Assembly: GCA_022494885.1 (NCBI GenBank)
Contig: JAGVSM010002827.1
Location: 53,229 to 117,228 of the forward strand
DNA: 64,000 nucleotides
Source: Micrasema longulum
Taxonomy: Eukaryota; Arthropoda; Insecta; Trichoptera; Brachycentridae
Reading direction: 5' to 3'
In this document: one piece after another, positions 1-11,139 of the stretch
Layout of the letters: each line of letters begins with the position of its first letter
How positions within the stretch are numbered: the first letter of the stretch is position 1
The notes under the pieces: generated by a model
Seen by the model: the letters and a program-made list of their open reading frames with translations, nothing else
What the model was told of the DNA's origin: nothing
Databases searched by the model: none
Program-made: the position numbers and the translations under genes

Positions 1-940
1 AAATTATTTTTTGAAACTTAAATAACTTTAAAAATAAAACAAAATATTTAAGGCGTTGGGACAACATATCAAGCCAAAAACCACTGAGAAATTGCTCGAC
101 ATTATTAAGAGATAATACTCTCCAATAGCAAAAGTATTTGCCTATTAATCTAGTGATAATCAAAGTGATTATGTTCAGCTGCCTGACTGATATTTCTATG
201 TGGATGGCCAGAAGCAGGTTGGTTCTAGAAGCAAAGAGATAAAATTGTATGCGCTTAAGCTGTCGGAGATGTCCATCTGGAGCCTGAAAGTTTTTACTCT
301 ACAAAATGGTTAAATACTCGACAAAACCTCTATTAGTCGGAAAATAATGGGCGTGAACTCATCCCTTCTAGATTTTAAATAATGTAATGACCCGTTATTG
401 TCTATACGGCATTGCCAATACCTAATATTTCGACACGGTACTGTTTCTCGATGTGGTGAATGTGCAAGTACCAAGGAACAGGGGAACAGGCCCGGGCTTG
501 GTACAGTAATTACCCACAATCTAATCCCTCGGTCCACACTGTGTGACGTCACGTACCTAGGGACTAAGCGGCCGTGTCACAACTATACCGACACCCAGAA
601 ACATGTAGATAATTATTTCAGTAGTTTATAAATGCACACGCCAATAACTATTTTTACCACAGTCTATTAGCAATTATTATAGAAATAAAAGACGAGTGAT
701 ACGGAATATCCACCGGTTACCGGTTTTATCGCTTTAGCGACATCTTCGAGACTGGTATCTTTATTATGGAGATAAGTGTATTTATACAAAACAGAGGTGA
801 GGATAGAGAAATTGTAAAATTGTATGAAAGTAAATTAAATAAAATTATTTTTATCTCACGGGTCATTAACAACTTTTTTCGGGTTAACTAATGAGTTGAT
901 ATAATGCTATTTAATTGAGTTTAAGTATTGAATATATACT
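1..940. other. No gene recognised
   Basis: AT-rich sequence without a coding pattern I can support. A GC-richer patch at about 480-600 contains the palindrome gtgacgtcac, but I see no promoter or element boundary around it. Confidence 0.5.
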
Positions 941-942
941 TA

Positions 943-1560
943 TTTATTTATTTATTTATTCATTCAAAATCAAAAAATTGAATATTTATGAACTTATTAA
1001 GGCTTTTTAGGCTATGCCCGTGTCAAGCCACAATAAATAACAATAAAAATACAAAGTAAAATTAATAAGATCAAATTATAATGACATAGAATCACAATCT
1101 AGAAAAAAAGGTAAATGTAATAGATAATCAAATTCTAAAGAATACAATGTAAAAAAGATAATCAAAAATAATTTTTAAAATATAAATCATTCAAATTAAG
1201 AATCACACATAATCAAATATACAAAATAGTGGTATCATTAAAATCAACAAAATAATAGTAAAATGTAGTAGTATTGAAAATAAAAAAAAATAAAAATAAG
1301 AGCATCATTTAAATCAACAGAAAAAGAATATACATATAAAAGCATAATTGAAATGATAATTGAGTTATGTTTTCTAGAAATTCACTCAATACTATAGTAA
1401 GAAAAATGAGCAATAAATCATATCCCAAATAATAGTACGTACTAAATTAAATTATACAAAAATACATAATAAAAAAACACAAAAATTATCAATATATATA
1501 AAAAGCAAATAAAAGTAAAAAGTATGGAAGGAAAGCAGATTTGTAAATTTTTGCTAATCT
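943..1560 (-). mobile_element. LINE-D 3' end (UTR)
   Basis: On the minus strand this ends in a TAAA-type repeat (seen on plus as repeated ttta at 943-962). It matches 62275-62800 along most of its length, including the block around aaggaaagcagatt near 1530 and 62770. The shared 3' end and simple tail indicate a non-LTR retrotransposon UTR. I see no reading frame in it. Confidence 0.55.
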
Positions 1561-1971
1561 CAAAATTTAAAAAAATTGACAACCTCATCCCTATACTATA
1601 TGTATTTTGAAATTTATTTCCAAGCAAATTTTTATTCTCGCGCAAGCAGCATAAAGTTTTGAAGTGAATACCAGTAGGGACCATTTTAAATCAAAATACA
1701 TGGTTTTCGTATTGCATCATAGACAAGTATTGTTCCATGAGGAAATGAGTTATCTTAATATGTATCTGACCGCCAGGAGAGTAAGTTATTTCTACCAGCA
1801 GGGCCGTGATTACAATGGGAAGTTACGGACGTCATACCATCACCATGACAGTGTAGTTGAAGATATGTACTTCCGAGCGATCACGAAGATACACAACCGA
1901 CCTTTTTTTTAAAGTTTTGAGGTAGGTACATCGATACGTACCGATGTTTCGAGTACCTCACGGAACACATC

Positions 1972-2616
1972 GGTAGTCAGATGGTAGAAGGGACCATCAG
2001 TATTTTTTTCTTTTTAAAGTTTTCAATTTTTTTAATAATTATTTCAGTAAATACACATGATAAAAAAACAGCATCATTAATAGAAATTAAACGTTGTTAT
2101 GCAAAAAGCAGCCAGCCATAGATACGTGAAACTGAGATAATAGCACTTTTATGAAAAGAGTCAATAGTCAAATCTACATAACAGTTGGAATGTGTTTGAC
2201 TTTGACAAATGTTAAACAATGAATACATTAGTTTTTTTTTTATATATTACAAACAAGAATCTAATTGTAACTGTAAGATTTTTTAAGTGCTGTTGGTGTT
2301 ATCTGCAAATAGAGAAATGCCGTTTTTGTGATCGACACCATTTCAGAAGGTGATTATTATTTTTTTTGTATGAAAGCGGTCTAGCTGTTTTTAGCAAAAT
2401 ATAGAATTGACTTTACTGCACCCGATAACACCAGTATCTCACTTTCTCAAAATTATAAAATTGAACGTAGTTATGATATCTGCATAACTACGTTCAATTT
2501 ATAATTTACTCTAAAACATTTTACTTTGTAGATTAAAGTCATGAAACTGAGTCTTATTTCAGCTCTCCCGAATATTTTTGAAAATTACAGATGGTCCCTT
2601 CTGCCATCTGACTACC
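1972..2616. mobile_element. MITE with 27-bp terminal inverted repeats
   Basis: The ends at 1972-1998 and 2590-2616 are inverted repeats with 26 of 27 matching bases. They begin GGTAGTCAGATGG. Flanking 8-mers aacacatc (1964-1971) and aacatatc (2617-2624) differ at one position, an 8-bp target duplication of hAT size. The uninterrupted T copy at 22974 gives a plausible empty site. No coding capacity is visible. A hAT assignment is inference from the duplication length only. Confidence 0.7.
2450..2507. repeat. Strong hairpin inside the MITE
   Basis: Two arms of about 25 bases around a 7-base loop (atatctg at 2476-2482). The inner stem ttgaacgtagttatg pairs perfectly with its complement at 2483-2497. 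Confidence 0.8.
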
Positions 2617-2872
2617 AACATATCTACTCATCAACAGTGACTAAAAATGTATTTTTTCAAGCAGTTTTTGATCTCATATCATTTTTTTAAAATAATAATC
2701 TTTCTGAGGTGGCTACTTTTTTCTTTAATATTATTTAAAATACAAAAGAAAAATAAGTATTTTTTTTAGTCAAATTAAATTCTGAAATAACTGTCAGTTT
2801 TGAAACCGAACGGCTAGATGCCAAGATAATGTGGCTAGATGCTGCCATATTTTTATTTATAAAGTACATATT

Positions 2873-3327
2873 TTATATGTAAATATAAGTTATTACATCA
2901 TTACAATGGAATTCCATCAAGAATTGCCACTGAATGAATTGTTTAAAAACTCACCCTTATTAGCTCCTTTAGTTAGATCCTGTACATTGTAATAAAACAA
3001 TAAATATTTTTCATAACATAGAATATCCTCTTAAAGTACACTGCCAACGCGTGTTTCGATCATTTGTCTCACTCTGTTCCATTGCAATATTGCGTATTGT
3101 ATTGTTTTCAACTTATTTTTTAAATGTACCCACACTTAAGATAATATTTAGTTTTAAATTATCCATACACTGTATAATATTCACCAGTCTGAAGATGCCC
3201 ATTAGAGGGTGAAAGCGCTAATTGGTCAAAATAAATAAGTGGAAGTGTACCAAGTATTTTTCAAATTAATAACTTATATGTAAATATAAGTTATTACATC
3301 ATTACAATGGAATTCCATCAAGAATTG
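2873..3327. repeat. 54-bp identical direct repeats around a ribozyme-bearing segment
   Basis: Positions 2873-2926 and 3274-3327 are identical over 54 bases (from ttatatgt to gaattg). They enclose 347 bp that carry the hammerhead motif at 3183-3226. This could be a long target duplication or terminal direct repeats of a small element. The identity suggests a young event. Confidence 0.75.
3183..3226 (+). ncRNA. Hammerhead ribozyme motif, type I-like, minimal stem III
   Basis: Core CUGAAGA at 3189-3195 and GAAA at 3211-3214. Stem I: ACCAGU (3183-3188) pairs with AUUGGU (3221-3226), 6 bp with one G-U. Stem II: GCCC (3197-3200) pairs with GGGU (3207-3210), with one extra U at 3196 before it. Stem III is the palindrome AGCGCU (3214-3219), which has no loop and would form only between two copies. 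Predicted cleavage follows A3220. Self-complementary stem III is known from hammerheads of Penelope-like elements and small retroelements. Activity is untested. Confidence 0.65.
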
Positions 3328-4617
3328 TCAATAAATAATTTAAATGAAACATATATTATTTTATTCATCAACATATAGCAGATCTAGCGGTTTGGTTTCG
3401 AATCTTGGATAGATGAAAAAAAATCCATTTGAATAATTATATTAATGCCTTAGTAGATACAGACATACAGAAAGTTAATCTCGCCGTCTGGGAATTGTCA
3501 TTTAAAAAATTCCTTCATAAAAAAAATATATATTTTTATTATTTTCCAAAGTTTTATCCTATTTTTCTGAAAGCATCCATCTAAATTTCGGTAAAGCCGG
3601 CTTTGTAATACCTCGGTAGAAACAAACAGCCAAAAAGATGTCTTCATGCAATATGCACATATGTGATTACTTGATACGTCATAGTTATACCAACCAATGA
3701 CATGTCAAAAGCCCTAAAAATGCCTAGAATTTCCTTTTTTTAAATATTACTTATGGTTGCAATAATATTTTAATAAACACGCCTTGATCCACTTTGTAAA
3801 ACACAACAGCTAATCTTCACTGAAATTTTTATATAATACAAGTTCTGTTCGATTATTTCTAGTGTCTTGTGAATAAATCATTGACGTTTGCATAACGCCA
3901 TTCAAACAATAGTATTTTTACAACAAAGAATCCAGATCCCCACAACATATCTGTATTTGAATGCACCGGTTGACTTTATCTATGCAATAAAAACAGAGCC
4001 GTGCATTCAAATAATGCCACACATGCGTAAAGCAAGCAATAGTGCACGTGCTTTATTGACGAATATTCAGACTCCACTCCTGGAATCGGTGTAGTTTCGT
4101 GTTTTGTCTATGGTTTCAACCTGTCCTGTGATTGGTTTAAAACAATTCGGAGTTTCGACTATTGTAAAGGTGATTCGCCCTTGTAATGGATTTTGAAATT
4201 GGAATTTGGAACTGTTCGTAAAGGTTCATAATACTAAAGATACCGCTGGGCGGTAGATTGGACATTATTTTAGCATATTTATCTAAAATAAATTGTGCTT
4301 TGAAAACAGAGGGTCGAATTGTATAAAATCACTACAAATTTACACATATTTAACTTGCCGACTGGTTTCAGAAAACGACGGTTCCTTTGTAAGAGTCTTT
4401 AACTTCACAATGATCAACAGACCGAAGAATTTAAAGAAAAAAAATTTTTTTAGACAATAATAAAAAAAAATATATATTTAATTTTGTATTTATTTAAAAT
4501 AAATATAACTTTACCGTTTATTATACATTTATTTTTGCTTTATTAAGTTAGTTCATAACATTTTAAAACCTAGTTAGGCTACCCCTAGTTAGACAGTTCA
4601 GTAAAAAAAATTATATA
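3328..4617. other. No gene recognised
   Basis: AT-rich; the short open frame near 3888-4094 has no recognisable domain. I see nothing further to annotate. Confidence 0.5.
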
Positions 4618-4798
4618 GGCAGAATGGTGAATGTTACACAGTGTGTAAAATGGCCAAATGACAGGTTATACGGCCTATAAATACCTCAACTTTTTTATTT
4701 CCTTCTATAAAATGTTCTGCATCTCTGTTGTAATATATCAATATTAATAACTCCCATGGGAGTTTAATTCTTTTCTTGTCTAGAAAAATTTTGATATA
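4618..4798 (+). repeat. R repeat, partial
   Basis: Contains the R signature from gaatggtgaatgttacacag through ctctgttgtaatat and the following ctcccatgggag block. It lacks the left half of the unit. Confidence 0.75.
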
Positions 4799-4804
4799 CC
4801 TACA

Positions 4805-5440
4805 CAAATATTTATTTTATTTATTTAATTTCACAATACGCCCAAGGGGCATTTGCAAAAATTAAAAAGGTAAGTACAAACATAGTAAGTAATAATTTTA
4901 AAAATAAACAAAACTTTTTATTGTATTCAAGTAGAAATAAAAAAAGCATGCAGCAATGCAAAATAAAAAGTAAAACTTTGCATAATAATATTGAAAAAAT
5001 ATATTTATTTAAGAAAAGTGTTAGAATTAAAAAGTAAATTGTCAACAACTTGTAAAGAATTTAAACAAAAAATAACAAAATTATTATCAAAATTTTTTTT
5101 TTAATAATTAAAATTAGTTAACAGTAAGTATATATATGATAATAATATTATAAATGGTACACAAAAATATTTGATTAATTAATTTCAGAAAGAGATAAGA
5201 TAATAATAATCATCAAAACCAGAGAAAAAATTCCATGAAAAAGAAAGTTTTATTATGAATTAAATAATTAGCTTTAAACAATGCATTTAAAAACGTTTGA
5301 AAATAAATCAATATTGTTGATAACACTGCATGTTTTGTTCCTTTTTTTCCTCTTTTCTTTTTAAACTTTTCAATTATTTTAAACTGTTGCATCTTGTTTT
5401 TGTTTGAAGTTAAATTTAAAAAAATATTTACACGTATGTA
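4805..5440 (-). other. AT-rich stretch, probable LINE 3' tail at left edge
   Basis: The left edge (4808-4830, repeated ttta on plus) looks like the tail of a minus-strand LINE. The rest is A/T-rich with no usable reading frame. Confidence 0.3.
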
Positions 5441-5444
5441 TATC

Positions 5445-5894
5445 TGTAGGGTTTATAGTCCATAGTTTCACGTGATATAGTGTGCTGACCGAAAAAAGCA
5501 ATGTCATCATTTTCTATAGAATCCAATATCACATTTAATGCAACCATATCAGTATTGCACGTGAAATCGGGAGCATCGTTCTGCAGTACATTCACGTCGT
5601 CCTTACCATGAAGAAATTAACTACAAAGGAACGTCGCTTATAAAGAGACCTCAAAGCATGGCAAGCCCAACAAGTTCAGTTTACTTCAGTCCAGCTCGAC
5701 GAAGTTACTCAGTTTCAGCATGTAGTTCAAGTGCAGTCTCTTCAACCCATCATCGCCGCTACGCTCGTGCTACAAAACCAAGTGATGTATCTTATTTGGC
5801 ATGTAGTAAATACTCAGTAAACAGCAACCTCGTTTCTTCTCTGTCAATCTCTAACTGGGGTAGGAGCTCCAACCCACAACAACCTAATCCTACA
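5445..5894 (+). mobile_element. Solo LTR of an LTR retrotransposon
   Basis: The 450-bp segment starts TGTAGG and ends CCTACA, a perfect 6-bp inverted terminus with the canonical TG...CA. It is flanked by the 4-bp duplication tatc (5441-5444 and 5895-5898). It matches a second solo LTR at 30579-31054 in the same orientation. A TATA box sits in the middle. No internal region, primer-binding site or polymerase adjoins it, so it is a recombination remnant. A 4-bp duplication fits Gypsy or BEL/Pao. The open frame 5658-5912 lies in the LTR and is not a gene. Confidence 0.85.
5639..5644 (+). promoter_or_regulatory. TATA box of the solo LTR
   Basis: TATAAA in the context cttataaagagacc, conserved at the same place in the second LTR (30796-30801). 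It is likely the LTR's polymerase II promoter. Confidence 0.6.
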
Positions 5895-5898
5895 TATC

Positions 5899-6357
5899 TT
5901 AGCACCGAATGACAAATTGATAGTTCATAGTTTTTCGGGACAATTATTGTTATACATTTTATAATGCAAAATAATATTGTAATGTAATTATGTAATTTGT
6001 TGTTTTGTATAATGTATGATTTTATAATGTTATTTGTTTAATAATTGTAATTTTGTAAATATGTCATTTTTAAAATAAAAATTGAATTTAAAAAATGGAA
6101 AAAAAAACTTGCAACACTTATAAACTTTAAATGCATTATCTACTAATATTTAGACAGTGGAAAGGAAAAACTTACCAAGCAACATTACAAATGAGCGATA
6201 GAAGATTTTTTTTAAAATTAATAAAAAACATTTTTAGGTTTTGTGATTTTGAAATTACTCCCCGTGTGACGACACGAGTTCTCATCAGTGATTTTTGCTG
6301 ATTGGTGGGTTGGCTTCCCGTAAACAATAATTTTACAACAAATAATGCAATAGTTCA
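5899..6357. other. No gene recognised
   Basis: AT-rich flank of the solo LTR, with no element boundary that I can identify. Confidence 0.5.
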
Positions 6358-6660
6358 TAGCTCTTCACCATATGCTGCGCAAATATCGCGAGCAGCTTTG
6401 GCTGCTTTATTCCCTTGATTGACCGCGAACACAAGGTGATGTCAAAAATGTTGACTTTCGACAACTTAACATTACGTTTGGAAGGGTTTTAATTTTAAAA
6501 AATGTACATGTAACGTAAATGCAAACACAATATCTTATAGAGCACATTTTTTCTTTCGAATGATGGATTACTTTTTACAATTTTGTTCATCCTTTGGTAC
6601 TTATTTTTAGATCTGGAAAACAATTGACACAACTTATATTAGCACTTATACTTAAAATGT
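6358..6660 (-). pseudogene. Mariner transposase relic, 5' end
   Basis: On the minus strand, 6422 to 6358 encodes NKAAKAARDICAAYGEEL, the first helix-turn-helix region of mariner-type transposases (pattern AA-x-AA..I...YGE), and then stops. The bases 6425-6660 are its upstream non-coding part, which recurs at 20345-20575, 29350-29600 and 42480-42920. A second copy at 42497-42562 conserves the same protein pattern independently. The catalytic DDE/D domain is absent. This is a dead fragment. Confidence 0.65.
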
Positions 6661-7582
6661 TATCGATCACTTTAAACACTGCGAAACATACACCATTCTG
6701 CCGGCGTTTGTAACTTTAACATCCACACAATTTTCCGTACCTTCATTCTGCGCGGACAAAAGTATATTTCTGCACAGGTCGAGCCAATAAATCCAATAAA
6801 TAAATTAACATTTAAAATAAATACAATCAAAATGCACCTACGGTGATTACCGTGTCGTGTGGATTCGTACGACCTGTGTGGAATAAGCCTGCAGCTATAG
6901 GCGTACTTACATTAAATTTGAACGGTGAGAATGAATCGGTCGGTAAGTTCATTACAGATATCTGCAGCACCGACAATACCGACGCGACAGTACCGGCGCG
7001 AGTAATTAAGGCATGTTCCAACAAAATTGGGCAATGGAAATTGGCGACCACTTCTCTATGGTCGTTGAATTTATTTCCTTAATGAGAAAGTTCCGTGGTT
7101 TTTTAGTTAAGAGCCTATCAAACTAAAGCTAAAATGTTAAAAAAATATTTTCAACTATCGTATTATCATCGCTATGACTTTTAAAGGTTTATAATTTTAC
7201 TACTACTTCAGCCGTGATGTCGCAAGCTCTCGTCAGAGAGTTCTGCTAACATTTAAAATCAGAGCCCCGTAGCATAAAATACACTTGGATTCTTAAATCT
7301 ATCACAAAATATCGAGCTGTAATCGGCAGAACAACGTATGCGACAAATAGTGAATTGTACAGGAGAAGTTTTTTTAAAATTTTTGTTCAATATTTTTTTT
7401 TTTTTAATAATTCGGTAAATGGGATTTTTAATGGTTGGTTACTGACAGTACTGAAATAACAGCCAAATTGTTTAAATACCTTCCGCTTTTAAGATAGTAT
7501 TGGTAACGCTGTTTTGCCTATAACTCTGACGGTGGTGCGAGCTAGCGTAGCCGCCTACATTGTCGTCGGTTACGTTGTTTTG
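6661..7582. other. No gene recognised
   Basis: Moderately AT-rich. Overlapping short frames at 6827-7082 on both strands show no known domain. Confidence 0.45.
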
Positions 7583-7695
7583 CTTTTATTTATTTATTTA
7601 TTTATATATCATCGGTTCAAAGAACCTTTTATAATAAAAAGTTTTACAGAAATAATCACAGCAGTGAACAATTCATTATGTAATATATAATATGA
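7583..7695 (-). mobile_element. LINE 3' tail
   Basis: On the minus strand, a small hairpin (ggttc...gaacc, about 7613-7627) is followed by a repeated TAAA tail at 7585-7606. This is the usual ending of a non-LTR element, only about 100 bp long. It abuts a plus-strand LINE fragment. Confidence 0.45.
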
Positions 7696-8424
7696 AATTT
7701 AACATTAAATGCCAAGAAATGCAATATAATACATTTCGAAACACAAAAGAAGAACCATAACATGAACATAAAAATAAACAACGAAACTCTTAAAGAACAA
7801 GAACATGTGACTTACCTAGGACTTACAATGGACAGACAATTAAAATGGACAAAACACATAGACGGACTCACTAAAGTAATGGCATCACTACATAGCCTCT
7901 TCTACAAAATTAAAGATTTTATATCAAGAAAGGAAAAAATTATGATGAACGAAGCCTATGTCAAAAGTAAATTGAGTTACATGATCGCCTTCTGGGGAAC
8001 TGGTTACAAGACAGACATAACAAGAATACAAAGACAACAAAATAAAATTCTTAAACTAACATACAACCTACCCTACCTGACCTCTACGACTGAACTGTAC
8101 AAAAAAACACACCAGTTTGACATAAACTACTTGATTAAAATTGAGACCTTAAAAATTGTGCACAAAATAACACTGGGAAACATACAAGACGACGACATAA
8201 TATTAGTCAAAAATGCTGACATATATAAATATAACACCAGACAACAAAAACACTATCATTTTGAAAAAGCAAAGACAAACACAGGACAGTCAAAAATACT
8301 ACATAATGGACTTAAACACTACAACAACCTACCTTACTACTTGAAAACTTTTAATGGAGACAAATTAAAAATCAATCTGAAAAAGCACATGATGACTGAA
8401 CTAACTAGACTAGACGAGACATAA
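7696..8424 (+). CDS. LINE reverse transcriptase C-terminal part (5'-truncated)
   Basis: The longest open frame of the window. It is open from 7696, upstream of the first ATG at 7762, and begins with the reverse-transcriptase thumb pattern LNAKKCNIIHF, so the ATG is not the true start. It continues with YLGLTMDRQLKWTKHID, the typical 'YLG...D..L.W..HI' segment after the palm domain, and ends with a long basic C-terminal region. A 3' UTR follows with a small hairpin around aaccctaacgggtt and an A-rich tail ending near 8505. No palm motifs or endonuclease domain are present, so this is a 5'-truncated copy, though its frame is intact. Clade is uncertain (Jockey or CR1-like). Confidence 0.75.
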   Translation, partial: NLTLNAKKCNIIHFETQKKNHNMNIKINNETLKEQEHVTYLGLTMDRQLKWTKHIDGLTKVMASLHSLFYKIKDFISRKEKIMMNEAYVKSKLSYMIAFWGTGYKTDITRIQRQQNKILKLTYNLPYLTSTTELYKKTHQFDINYLIKIETLKIVHKITLGNIQDDDIILVKNADIYKYNTRQQKHYHFEKAKTNTGQSKILHNGLKHYNNLPYYLKTFNGDKLKINLKKHMMTELTRLDET

Positions 8425-8769
8425 AATGACTAGACAATATTAAATTTCTAATGTAACCCTAACGGGTTTTTTAAAATTGTAAATAAATAAAAATAAAAAA
8501 ACTATATAATTCAACTAAATAATTAAAACTAAACAAATTAATAAATTATTCTTTATTATTTAAAAAAAACTGCAAAAAAGTAAAAAAGAATCATACAAAT
8601 ATAACTTATGAAAAATTTATATGTATTTTTTTAAGAGTGAAATGATGCGGAGAAATACATAGAAAACTATAATTGGCCTATAATTTTGGTTTTTTTGTAA
8701 ATATTGTTTTTTTTTGTTATCATGGCTGTTGCTTTCTGTTAATAAATATAAATAAATATTTTGATTTAT

Positions 8770-9115
8770 TCCAACAAAGAAATAAAAACATTTGTGAGAA
8801 AGGAATATGGAATTCTAGACATTTACAGGGCTTATGACCTGTCATTGGCTAGTTTAAGTGGCCACTGTACACACTGTGTAACATTCACCATTCTGCCCGT
8901 GTTCGCACATCCACATTTCCTCAACTCTTCCGTCTTTTGACTTTTGTGAAGTAAAAGAGCTGAAACCTTTATCACGTGGGTGAGGTTCATCCGGCTGAAC
9001 CAGATCACCTACTAGGCAACGCCTGAAAACAATTTTCTAATTTTTAAATATGAATGACTCCCTAGGGAGGAAATCCAGCCAGTCTACAAGCGTTTAGACA
9101 TACTTAAACATTGAT
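8770..9115 (-). repeat. R repeat, nearly full unit
   Basis: Runs from a degraded acaacagagatgg end through tctagacatttacagggc, ggccactgtacacactgtg, the aaagagctgaaacc block and ggcaacgcctgaaaac to the ccagccagtctacaagc block. It is one of the most complete units and a good reference. Confidence 0.8.
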
Positions 9116-9534
9116 AAATAAATATCTTTAAATGTGGCAGGTGAATTTTATAGAGCTATGATATTTTTAATACTTGTGCAGGGGGCAAACAAGGAACAAT
9201 TTTCCTTTAAAATACGCAATTCACCAAAAATGGCGCTTACGTTGTTCTGCTGATTATTGTTCGACATGTATAACAACGTTGCAATTGATTGGTTGATTTT
9301 TAGGAACTTGTGACGTAATTCAAAGTAATTTGTTTTTATTTAAATCAATTTTATTCATTTTTCATGCATTTTTGAGAAACTTCGCCGTAAAATTAAATGT
9401 TTTTATTTTTACCGGGCTGTTTGTGTTGTTTCCTAAATGTTTTTTTTTTCATTCAATTTCCCGTAATACTGAACTTTACTGACAGAAAGCATTAAGTCAA
9501 GAGCCTTTATATATTTTAAATATTTTTTTAATAT
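9116..9534. other. No gene recognised
   Basis: Unremarkable AT-rich sequence. Confidence 0.5.
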
Positions 9535-10535
9535 AGGTCAATATCTAGACGGTATACTTAATTTCTGTACTATCTATATCTACCTTGGTACGTTATACCT
9601 ACTTGACATCATGTGATTGAATAGAACCAATTAATGAACCTAAAAATGTAGTCCGCGTTTCTTACTTCATAAACATTAAAAATATTTCTCATTTATATTT
9701 CAAATAGGCTTCTGTGATGAAAAATGCTCACTTCAAAGCGATTATAAACTCCAATAAATCCAAATTCAAGCAAAAAACGCTGACTTAAAAATGATTTTAT
9801 ATGACAATAGGTAAGGCGGTATACTAAACGATTGAATGTATTTATTTACTGAGCGATTACAAGGCCGGCTCTTAATACGTATACTCAGAAAGATAGTAAA
9901 AAAAAAAACTCAATTTATTTTTTACAGTGGCAACATTTTACGGCTAGATGCTCTAATATGTTAATAGGACAGCATTTAGTCAATCTAGCCACTACATCTA
10001 GCAGCTCGTTTTAAAAACTGACATTTATGTCAGAATTTAATTCGAATTCAAAATTTGCTTTTTTCACTCTCATAGTTTTATAGGCTTTTAAAAAAAAAAG
10101 CGCCAACCTCAGAACGTTTAAAAAATTTAAGCAAATCGTAATTAAAGAAAAAGATGCTTGGTGGAATATTTTTTTGCCACTTTCAATACGTAAATAAATT
10201 TACCGAGGGGTCCTAGACTCGTCGATACGAACCGATGTACCATCATCAAAACTTGATAGCGGGAGGGGTATTGGTAGTGTATCTTCGTAATTTGTCGAGA
10301 AAATTTTATCTTTAACTATGACGTCATACTTAAGATACGTTATTTTAGTGCGTAGATATGTGTACCGTTACGTACGCTTCCCTTGTTTCATATCGGTGTA
10401 CCTACCCAAAACTTGAAGGAAGGGGGTCGGTAGTGTGTCTTCGTAATCGCTCGAGAGAATTTATCTTTAACTATACCGTCATGGTGAAGGTATAATGTCC
10501 TTATCTTACCATCATAATCAAGGCCCTGGGTCCGG
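9535..10535 (+). repeat. Family T repeat with internal tandem duplication
   Basis: Matches 22285-23130 in the same orientation and 1790-2860 inverted. The 3' part contains two copies of a block of about 165 bp (about 10220-10330 and 10388-10485), each with accgatgtacc or cggtgtacc, aaaacttga and gtgtatcttcgtaat or gtgtcttcgtaat. The other copies have one. No reading frame or terminal repeat is clear. Confidence 0.65.
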
Positions 10536-11139
10536 ATTACAATGGAAAGTTAACATATATCGTCAATTTTAAAGTAAAATTAAGTTTTCCATTTGAAAAA
10601 AAAGCTGTGAATATGTACATTTTTTTCCAAACATGCTCTTTACAGGTAACCGACGAAGATACTTTAAATTTTCATACAAATGTTTTCGTACATCAATTTC
10701 GATTTTACTTTATGGACAGTTGAAGGTAACTCTGTTCTAACTTCATATTATAAAAAAAGGGGGGGCCCTGGACCCCACATATTACAGTGCAAAAATAGTT
10801 ATTTTCAATTTTTAATAACTAGTGAATGAATATTTTTAAAATAGAAATAATAATAATAAATTTTTCATTATCTTCATCGAAAACCTGTAATTGAACATGC
10901 CTACAAATATATGTTATATTATTATTCAATTTCACTATGTACGAGTAGAATTTTGAAGATAACTTCGTTAATTTCCTATACGGGTCCGGGACATATCTGA
11001 ATGGGAAATTGCCAGAGTTCTTTTCAATAGTCTCGGTAAAAGAATATCACAAGTCTAAAAACATAATTTTAATGATAATTCAGAAAACGTAGTGCTGAAT
11101 TTTTTAAAACTTGACGATAATTCAAGACTACCTCGTTTA
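10536..11139. other. No gene recognised
   Basis: AT-rich, with a G/C run at about 10758-10779. Nothing coding. Confidence 0.5.

Larger units (their letters stand above)
1790..2860 (-). repeat. Family T repeat, minus copy, split by a MITE
   Basis: Read on the minus strand, 2860 to about 2620 and then 1971 to 1790 matches 9535-10535 in order, including the blocks around tctagccac and aactgacag and the cgatacgtaccgatg region. The middle is interrupted by the 645-bp MITE at 1972-2616. The function of family T is unknown and no transposase is visible. Confidence 0.6.

Noticed and set aside
3040..3090. Second, inverted hammerhead upstream of 3183 (ggaacagagtg...gatcgaaacacgcgttgg on minus)
   Set aside because: GAAAC and a palindromic acgcgt are present, but no CUGANGA core is found, so I did not annotate it.
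5658..5912. 84-codon Ser-rich frame as a host gene
   Set aside because: It lies inside a solo LTR. The homologous LTR at 30579 does not preserve the frame.
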